From: a virus
DNA: 20,925 nucleotides
Direction: 5' to 3' (one strand)
Virus record (IMG/VR): IMGVR_UViG_3300050138_000644
Location: 1 to 20,925 of that record
The notes below the pieces were generated by a model. It saw nothing but the letters and a program-made list of their open reading frames with translations. It had not been told where the DNA came from and ran no database searches. Below are positions 15,282 through 20,925 of this stretch, piece after piece. Each line of letters opens with the position of its first letter. Positions within the stretch are counted from its first letter, which is position 1. The translations under genes and the position numbers were made by a program.

Positions 15282-16223
15282 ATGCACAATACGTTCATCC
15301 GTCCTTCAGGACAGTGGCCCGCGGAGTTCGTTCCGGGCGCGACCGACGCCCAGCTTGCCGACGTGGCGCAGTTCCAGGGACTCAACGGTGACACCGGCGT
15401 TCACGGCGTCCGGATCAACCCCGACTCCTTCTACGGCCAGGCCGTGCCTCTCCCTGCTGGATACTGGAGCACGCTCGACACGGCGCAGGCGGGACTCGTC
15501 AACGGGGACGCTGGCAATGGGACGTGGAGCCCGGCGAAGCAGATCGTCATCGGCGGCGCGGGGATGTGGTGCGCTGGTCCCTGGACCTTCGGGGCGCCAT
15601 ACCTCATGGCGCTCTGCACGAGCGCCTTCCCGCTGACCTTCGGTGACAACGACTACACGCTCCTCGGCAGTGGCCACGCCACGGCGTCGCGGGATCTCGT
15701 GACCGCGTGCAACCTCGGGACGGACATCTCGGGGGCCGTCAGCGGCGGCATAGCGGTCATGATGTCGGACTTCGCCTCGGGCGGAGGGGCCATCAACTTC
15801 GCGGGATCGCCGTTCCGGGGTGGGGGGCGGCTGCTCGTCCCGCTCCGCGTACACCACGGGGCGACGTTCCAGTACGTCCGGTTCTACTTCAACATCATCA
15901 CGGGGCACGCGGGCATCCCGGCGATCCTCCCATTCTTCCGGGCGTATGCCGTCGACATCCTCGGCAACGTCGCGCCGCTCAACACGAGCACGGGGCAGGT
16001 CGGCGGAGGCTTCATGTCGCTGGGCACGCCCGCGAACGTCACGACCTACGAGAATACGGCGGAGTTTCTCTATCCGACGGACGCGGGGACGGTCGTGGAC
16101 TGCACCCGGTTCACCTACTTCGCGGAGATCGTCGACGAGGGCGGCGCCAACGCCCTGAACGGCAACACGTGGCTCGACATCGTCTCCGAGATGCGGGACA
16201 TCCCTGACATGAGGCCGAGCTGA
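15282..16223 (+). CDS. Tail-tip/fibre protein, paralogue 2
   Basis: A 313-residue protein whose ATG follows AGGGG at 15271-15275. The N-terminus (MHNTFIRPSGQWPAEFVPG) and DVAQFQGLNGDTG form a probable attachment part. The motif GTWSPAKQIVIGGAGMW (about 80-96) and the beta domain (about 185-313; HHGATFQYVRFYFNI, TVVDCTRFTYFAEI) match the preceding and following genes. Unlike them it carries no copy of the shared WTC module, so it shows the plain architecture. Similar three-part proteins with a GGTW.P motif occur, as far as I recall, in other phages from delta-proteobacterial lineages. The stop overlaps the next start (TGATG). Confidence 0.72.
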   Translation: MHNTFIRPSGQWPAEFVPGATDAQLADVAQFQGLNGDTGVHGVRINPDSFYGQAVPLPAGYWSTLDTAQAGLVNGDAGNGTWSPAKQIVIGGAGMWCAGPWTFGAPYLMALCTSAFPLTFGDNDYTLLGSGHATASRDLVTACNLGTDISGAVSGGIAVMMSDFASGGGAINFAGSPFRGGGRLLVPLRVHHGATFQYVRFYFNIITGHAGIPAILPFFRAYAVDILGNVAPLNTSTGQVGGGFMSLGTPANVTTYENTAEFLYPTDAGTVVDCTRFTYFAEIVDEGGANALNGNTWLDIVSEMRDIPDMRPS

Positions 16224-17188
16224 TGTCTGGCGGACCTGGACCCGCACCCACGGGCGGCTGGACCCCTCGAACCCCGATCATCCTCGGCGGGAGCGGCGTC
16301 ACCTTCGGATCGAACGGCACGCTCTTCGACGGCGGCATTGCCACGAAGCAGGGTGGCCGGCTGAGCCTCACCGCCGGCTACGGCAACGTCCCCGCCTTCA
16401 CGACGCCCGTGACCGACACGATCGTGGTCCCGGCCCTCGCGATGCACGTACCGGACACGGCGCCTGCGTCGATGCTCGGAGACGACCTCTTCTCGATCGT
16501 CGGACCGCCGTTCCCCGTCGGCCTGCAGACGGCCCTCGCGTCGGCCGCGTACCTGGAGATCCCGTCCCGCTACCTCCACCAGGGCGCCTACCTCAACAAG
16601 ATGCTGCTGCGGTTCCGGGTGGTGGTCAACCCGGGCGCGGTGCCCGCGATCCCGCTCTCCTTCACGCTCAACGCGTGGAACCTTGCGAGCACGGCGCAAG
16701 AGACGATCGGGCCGACGTCCACGATGAGCAAGTGGCTCGGGACGCACTCGTACCCGACCGGCTCGTACATGATCCCGGACCCGGCCTACACGCCGATTAC
16801 TGGGTATTTCTACAAGGCCACGACGGGCGGGACGTCGGGATCGGTGACCGCCAACATCTGGCCCGTCGTCATCGGCCAGACCTACGTGGATGGCAGCGTC
16901 ACCTGGACGTGCTGGGGCAAGAGCGGACAGCTCCCGAACATGACCGGGTGGGTCGCCACGACCGCGACGATGCTCACGCCCGCCCAGTACTTCGCGGCGG
17001 GCGCCGTGCAGACGCTCGAGCTCGACTTCGACCAGACCCTGAACAACACCATCGACCACACGGCCTACCGGTACGTCCTCAGCATTTCGGGGGCGGCCGA
17101 CGTCTCGACGGCGTTCCCTCAGCTGAACCTGATCCTCCACTCGGTGGAGATCGACATGGTGAACATCCTCGACACGAGGTTCGAGTAG
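16223..17188 (+). CDS. Tail-tip/fibre protein, paralogue 3, with nested module
   Basis: A 321-residue protein, coupled to the previous gene by TGATG (16221-16225). The N-terminus lacks the attachment part of its paralogues and starts almost directly with GGWTPRTPIILGGSG. The beta domain begins at HQGAYLNKMLLRFRV (about 119) and resumes with VQTLELDFDQTLNNTIDHTA and YRYVLSI (about 265-290); between them lies the shared module (171-232), inserted in the loop where paralogue 2 has only a short Thr/Gly-rich connection. Its stop at 17188 is one base from the stop of the reverse-strand gene, so this is the last gene of the + strand tail block before the island. Confidence 0.72.
   Translation: MSGGPGPAPTGGWTPRTPIILGGSGVTFGSNGTLFDGGIATKQGGRLSLTAGYGNVPAFTTPVTDTIVVPALAMHVPDTAPASMLGDDLFSIVGPPFPVGLQTALASAAYLEIPSRYLHQGAYLNKMLLRFRVVVNPGAVPAIPLSFTLNAWNLASTAQETIGPTSTMSKWLGTHSYPTGSYMIPDPAYTPITGYFYKATTGGTSGSVTANIWPVVIGQTYVDGSVTWTCWGKSGQLPNMTGWVATTATMLTPAQYFAAGAVQTLELDFDQTLNNTIDHTAYRYVLSISGAADVSTAFPQLNLILHSVEIDMVNILDTRFE
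16733..16918 (+). repeat. Copy D of the shared protein module, nested in a beta domain
   Basis: Residues 171-232 of the 16223-17188 product: WLGTHSYPTGSYMIPDP, ITGYFYKATTGGTSG, ANIWPVVIGQTYVDG, SVTWTCWG. It matches copies A-C in order and spacing and is the only copy placed inside the tip-protein beta domain. Confidence 0.75.
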
Positions 17189-17189
17189 G

Positions 17190-17765
17190 TCATGGGCCCT
17201 GCACCGAGGAGCAGGACGGGCTGTAACCCAGAACGCCCCCGTCCGCGGCCGTAACGACGCATTCGACCCACGCGGCCTGGTTCGACGTAGAGACCGACCA
17301 CGGACACAGGCCAACCACTGGCGGCGGCGGATCCGTCGACACGCACCGCACGGGCGGCCCATTGGCCTGGAGCATCGTCACGGTGTAGGGGCCGGCGGCT
17401 GCGCGCGCGGCCTGCTGGGCTGGCGAGCCGATCGTGTCGCTCGCGGCCCACCACCCGAGTCCGCATCCGAAAGGAACCTCCACCGCCTCCAGCGACCCCG
17501 TGTAGGTGCCGGTCGTGCAGAGGATGAACTCTGCTGGCAGCGCGGCGTCGACGCTGGCCTCTATCCCGACACCAGCATCTACGGAGGCCTCGGCCGATCC
17601 ATCAGCCAACGGGCCCGCGTCGCTCTGCCCGGCACCGTCGCCATGGCCGAGGCTGTCCGCAGCCGCGTCGCCGAGTGGGGCACCGGAGGCCGCCTCGAAC
17701 GCGCTCCCACCGCACCCAAGGACGGCAGTCAGGGCGAAGCCGAGAAGGCGAGCTGTACTGTTCAT
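17190..17765 (-). CDS. Reverse-strand secreted lipoprotein (moron candidate)
   Basis: A 191-residue protein read right to left. I chose the ATG at 17765 (MNSTARLLGFALTAVLGC) because it gives a classical lipoprotein signal: basic residue, hydrophobic stretch and lipobox VLG-C with Cys18; an earlier TTG at 17846 would bury it. After the cysteine comes a long Asp/Ala/Gly-rich spacer (about 30-75, e.g. DAGPLADGSAEASVDAG), a hallmark of myxobacterial lipoproteins, then a Cys-rich domain (FGCGLGWW, PPVRCVSTDPPPPVVGLCPW, a late SPSCSSVQG) with probable disulfides. I recognise no family. The gene is on the opposite strand to all structural genes and ends tail-to-tail with one base between stops. It is probably expressed independently, from a promoter I cannot identify. 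Serum-type conversion, exclusion or an envelope role are guesses. Confidence 0.65.
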   Translation of the reverse strand: MNSTARLLGFALTAVLGCGGSAFEAASGAPLGDAAADSLGHGDGAGQSDAGPLADGSAEASVDAGVGIEASVDAALPAEFILCTTGTYTGSLEAVEVPFGCGLGWWAASDTIGSPAQQAARAAAGPYTVTMLQANGPPVRCVSTDPPPPVVGLCPWSVSTSNQAAWVECVVTAADGGVLGYSPSCSSVQGP

Positions 17766-18070
17766 CTTCTGAACCTGACCACTGCCCGGACAGTTCGCAA
17801 GGGGGCGCATCTCCCCCAACGCTACCCCGTCCCGCCTGGAGTGCAAGGACCAACACGAGTCGCTCTCGGTACCATCGCAACACTTCCCGTCCGGGTCTCC
17901 GTCGTCGGAACCGCGATCGCCGTGGGCTCACCGCCCGACGCGTGACCGCCGCAGGCTCGCATCACGACCCCGCAAGCCACGAGCATCCCGAGTCCGGCGC
18001 AGCCCATGCCCGTTCTCCGCATCTCCTGAACGTACCACGGGCGCCTGTGCGCGCCTGCGAGGCCCCCCCG
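17766..18070. other. Divergent region between reverse lipoprotein and + strand operon
   Basis: About 305 bases between the start of the reverse lipoprotein and the start at 18071. It must hold the promoter for the reverse gene, and perhaps one for the + strand, but I find no clear -35/-10 pair, operator or terminator. It contains a doubtful small reverse ORF (17822-18022). A second reverse frame is also open here, continuous with the lipoprotein frame, reading a Cys/Asp-rich stretch (DDGDPDGKCCDGTESDSCW) without an ATG or GTG start; this may be decayed coding sequence. Confidence 0.4.
17822..18022 (-). CDS. Candidate small lipoprotein, possibly a broken gene
   Basis: A 66-residue reading frame starting MRRTGMGCAGLGMLVAC: two arginines, a short hydrophobic stretch and a canonical lipobox LVA-C with Cys17. 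AGGAG stands directly against the ATG, too close for a good ribosome site. Codon third positions look coding in the first half (GC-rich) but not in the second half, where the neighbouring reverse frame looks better. So the N-terminal part may be real and the rest out of frame, i.e. a frameshift remnant of a longer lipoprotein. It could also be chance. Confidence 0.3.
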   Translation of the reverse strand: MRRTGMGCAGLGMLVACGVVMRACGGHASGGEPTAIAVPTTETRTGSVAMVPRATRVGPCTPGGTG

Positions 18071-18934
18071 ATGGCCACTCCCGTAGCCAAGCTTCTCGTG
18101 TCGATCGCCGGTGGCGGAGCCACGTCCGGCTTCGTCTCGGCCGCCTTCGGGCAGACGATGCAGCTCTCGGCGCTCAGCACCGCGAACTTCCAGAGCGTCA
18201 AGTACGAGATCTACGACTACCCGCCTGGCATGATCTGCCCGTCGGGGTGGTCCACGGCGGCGTCGGGGGTCTTCTACTACGCCCCGTCGAACCCGACGTC
18301 GCTGCCGCCGGTCGTGACGCTCCCCGCGAGCGGGTCCCAGACCTGGGGTCCGTTCATGCTGCGGCTCAGCGGCAACGGAAACCCGCTCCGGCTCAACCCG
18401 GACGGCAGCCCCAACACCGGCTTCAATCCCTCCTACACCGACGAGTCGACGATCGTGTTCATCCCGAGCCCCACGCTCGGGCTCTGGGGCCTCGGCTTCA
18501 ACGAGGAGACCCAGGGTGACGCCCTCCGAGGCTATGTCGGCCCGCTCATGCACGATCTCCGCCTCATCGAGGCGGCGGCGACCGGCGGCGGCGGAGTCAC
18601 CTGGACCGCGCAACACGTCAAGTACGGAGACCCCCCGCTGCAGCTTCTCGCCTATGGCATCGGCTTCGGCGATCCTGGGTATGGCGCCGGCGGCGTCGTG
18701 ACGATGCTCACGCCCATCGGGCCAACAGACGGCATAGCGTTCAAGGCGGGGGACTCCACCGCGACGAACAACGGGAGCACCCGCAAGATCGGGATCTCCC
18801 CGACGTCGGGCTGCTCCATCGAGGACCCCCAGAACCCGGGAAGCTTCGTCACCACCACCGTCTACATCGTGCAGCAGGCGGATTTCCGCGAGTACTTCTG
18901 GGATGCCACGAATGCCCACTGGAAGCTCACCTGA
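18071..18934 (+). CDS. Phage protein with 'EIYDYPPG' motif, unknown function
   Basis: A 287-residue protein. I chose the ATG at 18071 with GAGG at 18059-18062; the frame is open upstream but the extension reads as Arg/Pro-rich noise through the divergent region. Motifs LLVSIAGGGATSGFVSAAFG, QLSALSTANFQSVKYEIYDYPPG, CPSGWSTAASGVFYY and WGPFMLRLSGNG recur, in my memory, in a phage/prophage family of delta-proteobacterial origin with unknown role. The pattern suggests an Ig-like beta domain (1-110) followed by a second domain containing VGPLMHDLRLIEAAA and a beta-rich C-terminal third. It restarts the + strand block after the reverse island and overlaps the next gene by TGATG. Likely a virion accessory or fibre-associated protein. 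Confidence 0.75.
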   Translation: MATPVAKLLVSIAGGGATSGFVSAAFGQTMQLSALSTANFQSVKYEIYDYPPGMICPSGWSTAASGVFYYAPSNPTSLPPVVTLPASGSQTWGPFMLRLSGNGNPLRLNPDGSPNTGFNPSYTDESTIVFIPSPTLGLWGLGFNEETQGDALRGYVGPLMHDLRLIEAAATGGGGVTWTAQHVKYGDPPLQLLAYGIGFGDPGYGAGGVVTMLTPIGPTDGIAFKAGDSTATNNGSTRKIGISPTSGCSIEDPQNPGSFVTTTVYIVQQADFREYFWDATNAHWKLT

Positions 18935-19596
18935 TGAAAAAGCTCATCGTTCCCGCCATCCTTGCGCTGCTCACGGCCGCAATGATCGTCCTTGGGGCGC
19001 TGGTCCTGTCGGCGCACACCACCCATGAAGTCGGCGGCGGGATGCCGTGGGCGACCCCGGGTGACGCCGGTACGGTGCCCATCTCCAACGGGCCCGGCGC
19101 CACGCCGACATGGGGACCCGTCAGCGCGGCAGCCGTCGTCGTCGATGGCGGCGTCGTGCAGGTCATCCAGTCTGGGTCCGTCACACTAGGCGCGGACGGG
19201 GGCCCCACATGCGCGGCCGTTGCGCTCCCTCTCGCCCCGGCTGGTGGCGACGCGAGCACGTACGTTGGTCTCTGCAACGTCGACATCATCGTGCAGGAGA
19301 TCGGCGTCGGCGTCGGCGGGCAGGCGTGGTGCGGGGCGCGGATCAATATCGTCGGCTTCAACGAAGCCGGAGTGATCAACGGCGGCATCACGTCGAACGG
19401 GTACGGCAACGCCAACGGCCAGGCGTGGTCTGCCGCGTCCCACTTGTTCAATACCGACGCCGGGTGCGGAGACGCGGGGCCGATATTCAGCGGCGGAGCG
19501 GGCGGCTTGGGGCAAATCTCGACGTGTTACCCGCCCGGCATCGACGCCGGCCACTTCGACCTCACGATCACCTCCGTCACCACCTGCAACAACTGA
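18934..19596 (+). CDS. Membrane-anchored protein with fibre-like linker
   Basis: A 220-residue protein whose ATG overlaps the previous stop (TGATG, 18932-18936). It begins MKKLIVPAILALLTAAMIVL, a basic start and one transmembrane or signal-anchor segment (about 3-27). Residues 34-60 read ATPGDAGTVPISNGPGATPT followed by WGPVSAA, which resembles the Gly/Pro linkers common in phage tail fibres. The remainder (about 75-220) is beta-rich with cysteines (TSVTTCNN at the end; NTDAGCGDAGPIF). I do not recognise the domain. The hybrid of fibre-like linker and membrane anchor is unusual; it could be a host-envelope protein made from the fibre gene repertoire. Confidence 0.7.
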   Translation: MKKLIVPAILALLTAAMIVLGALVLSAHTTHEVGGGMPWATPGDAGTVPISNGPGATPTWGPVSAAAVVVDGGVVQVIQSGSVTLGADGGPTCAAVALPLAPAGGDASTYVGLCNVDIIVQEIGVGVGGQAWCGARINIVGFNEAGVINGGITSNGYGNANGQAWSAASHLFNTDAGCGDAGPIFSGGAGGLGQISTCYPPGIDAGHFDLTITSVTTCNN

Positions 19597-19699
19597 GACG
19601 GTGACACGAGCGGGGGATTCCCGATCGAGATCCTCGTCCATCGAAGACCACCTTGCACGAACGCCCCGGGCTCGACCCAGGCGGCGAAGGGAACCATCC

Positions 19700-20092
19700 A
19701 TGCCCGCGACGGCCCGCACCCTCAACCCGAACTCGGCCATCACCGAGTGGGACAGCCAGGCCTACGTGAACTCCGGCGTCATCGCCGCGGCCCCGTGCAC
19801 GCTCCTGACGGCTGTCGGATCGAACAAGGGAGCGGCGATGCTCTACATCATGTTCTTCGACTCGGCGACCGTGCCCGCCGACGGCGCCATCCCGGTCATC
19901 GAGCCTATCCCTCTGCCACCGGGGGGGACGTTCAATCTGAACGAGCAGGATCTCTCGAGGGCTGGCCAGGGGGCCCCGAACCAGAACGGCCTCACGATGG
20001 TCAACGGTCTCTCGTGGGCCGCCTCGACGACGGCGGCGACCAAGACGGTCGACGCGACCAGCTCCATCTGGATGACCTCGACCTTCGCCTGA
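19700..20092 (+). CDS. Small phage structural-type protein
   Basis: A 130-residue protein. I chose the ATG at 19700 with AAGGGA at 19687-19692 rather than a GTG at 19601, whose extension is Arg/Ser-rich and unlike a real N-terminus. The sequence (YVNSGVIAAAPCTLLTAVGS, then MLYIMFFDSATVPADGAIPV, PPGGTFNLNEQD, and an Ala/Thr-rich strand pair ending SIWMTSTFA) fits a family of about 130-residue beta-sandwich proteins found in many phages near tail or head decoration genes. No signal peptide. The 103 bases before it hold no feature I can support. The stop overlaps the next start (TGATG). Confidence 0.78.
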   Translation: MPATARTLNPNSAITEWDSQAYVNSGVIAAAPCTLLTAVGSNKGAAMLYIMFFDSATVPADGAIPVIEPIPLPPGGTFNLNEQDLSRAGQGAPNQNGLTMVNGLSWAASTTAATKTVDATSSIWMTSTFA

Positions 20093-20589
20093 TGGGAGAC
20101 CCCACGCGCACCCTCCGACTCGCGATCCTCGCTGCCACCCTCGCCACCCTCGTGGGCTGCGCCGAGCGACCGGGGCCCCATCCGACGGGCATCTCCCTCA
20201 CCGTCTCGCCGTCGGGCCTCCTCACCTCGGCGAACGGCGGGCTGTGGTGCACGCCCCACACGGTGGTCAGCGGAGGGACGCTCGCTGCGACGTATAGCGA
20301 CTGCCCGGTGCGCCTGGACACGAGCAACAGCCTGGACGCGGGGACCGCGACGTACTCGCTGACGGCCACTCCGTTCAACGGAGAGTGGCATTCGGCCTGC
20401 TGGATGTCCTGGGCAGATGCCTCGGCCGTGGCGCCAACCGTGACGTCGGCCGACGGGGGCGCCACGCTGGTGCCGTTCAGCGGGCTTGCCTCGCCTGCCC
20501 CCGGGGGGCTCGTGGGCTCGACGACGGTCTCGACGCCGGGCGCGTGCTGGACCGGACGATGGGACGGCAGCGAGTGGGTGCCCCAGTGA
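20092..20589 (+). CDS. Phage-encoded lipoprotein, unknown function
   Basis: A 165-residue protein starting at the ATG that overlaps the previous stop; the frame is open upstream but out of register with the real gene there. The N-terminus MGDPTRTLRLAILAATLATL followed by VGC is a canonical lipoprotein signal with Cys23. The mature part is beta-rich with four further cysteines (GGLWCTPHTVVSGG, YSDCPVRLD, HSACWMSWAD, GACWTGRWDGSEW), probably two disulfides. No family recognised. Coupled to a virion-type gene, so expressed late with the structural operon; a lysis or outer-membrane role is possible but unproven. Confidence 0.72.
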   Translation: MGDPTRTLRLAILAATLATLVGCAERPGPHPTGISLTVSPSGLLTSANGGLWCTPHTVVSGGTLAATYSDCPVRLDTSNSLDAGTATYSLTATPFNGEWHSACWMSWADASAVAPTVTSADGGATLVPFSGLASPAPGGLVGSTTVSTPGACWTGRWDGSEWVPQ

Positions 20590-20627
20590 ACCGCCGCGCC
20601 GTTGACGATAGTGATGGAGGAAAGACC

Positions 20628-20925
20628 ATGGGAATGTTTGCGCGACTTGCTCTCCTCGTGTGCTTCGTGGCGTGCTCGCAGCCGTCCGCGCCGCCCGTCC
20701 CCACGTTTGCCCCCGGGGTAGCGCCGACTGTCGAGAGTACCGCACCGCCAGCGCCCGCCATGCCCCACCACGCGAGGCCCCCGCTCACACCTCTTCGCAA
20801 GGAGGACGTGAAGACGCCTGAACAGCTCGCGCGCGCCGCTTGCCCCAACAAGGACGGCACGTGGGGGTGCCCCGCCATCAATCCGACGACGTTGAAATAC
20901 GATCCCGCGCTCGGACTCAAGCTGA
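20628..20925 (+). CDS. Second lipoprotein, truncated by the window end
   Basis: About 99 residues are visible before the window ends. The ATG at 20628 has a very strong ribosome site (GGAGG at 20616-20620, seven bases away). The N-terminus MGMFARLALLVCFVAC has a lipobox-like FVA-C (Cys16), then a Pro/Ala-rich spacer (25-55), a basic patch (RPPLTPLRKED) and a segment with two cysteines (AACPNKDGTWGCPAINP). Small Pro-rich lipoproteins at the end of late operons can be outer spanins of lysis cassettes, but the visible part is not enough to say so. Confidence 0.65.
   Translation, partial: MGMFARLALLVCFVACSQPSAPPVPTFAPGVAPTVESTAPPAPAMPHHARPPLTPLRKEDVKTPEQLARAACPNKDGTWGCPAINPTTLKYDPALGLKL

Noticed and set aside
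17675-18070. Extension of the 18071 gene upstream in the same frame
   Set aside because: The extended translation is Arg/His/Pro/Ser-rich and runs across the divergent region and the reverse lipoprotein; the ATG at 18071 has its own ribosome site and family-like N-terminus.

Overview
The window is a stretch of high-GC tailed-phage (or prophage) DNA carrying the tail and baseplate genes of a contractile-tailed phage built on the Mu plan. All structural genes are on the + strand, tightly packed, many with overlapping stop/start codons (ATGA, TGATG, GTGA, TAGTG). The host is probably a myxobacterium or relative (Myxococcota). This is inference: it rests on high GC and on a minus-strand lipoprotein whose Asp/Ala/Gly-rich spacer after the lipid-attached cysteine is typical of that phylum. 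No integrase, terminase, capsid, replication, tRNA or rRNA gene lies in the window, so phage and prophage cannot be told apart.

Layout. 1-140: hairpins and a T6 run, possibly a terminator before the tail operon. 141-3919: tail tube, a tail assembly chaperone with a likely programmed -1 frameshift, an unrecognised protein, and the tape measure protein. 3953-7013: a DNA-circularisation-like (Mu gp43-type) baseplate protein, the baseplate hub (gp44-type) and a probable central spike protein (gp45 position). 7024-9793: seven small genes of phage families without known function, one of them built on a 63-bp tandem repeat. 9801-13618: baseplate wedge genes of gp46/gpW, gp47/gpJ and gp48 type, with one unrecognised gene between the last two. 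13629-17188: three consecutive paralogous tail-tip or fibre proteins with a shared beta-rich architecture. A separate module of about 60 residues occurs four times across these proteins and the gp48-like protein.

17190-18070 is a reverse-strand island with one convincing lipoprotein and a second, doubtful one; it interrupts the operon like a moron. 18071-20925 returns to the + strand: two families usual for phages (18071-18934 and 19700-20092), a membrane-anchored protein with a fibre-like linker, and two lipoproteins, the last cut off by the window end.

Working together: the tube polymerises around the tape measure with the help of the frameshifted chaperone. The gp43/44/45-like proteins form hub and spike. 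The gp46/47/48-like proteins form the wedges that carry the tip proteins used for host contact. The lipoproteins at the end are candidates for host envelope modification, exclusion or lysis, but nothing in the sequence decides between these.
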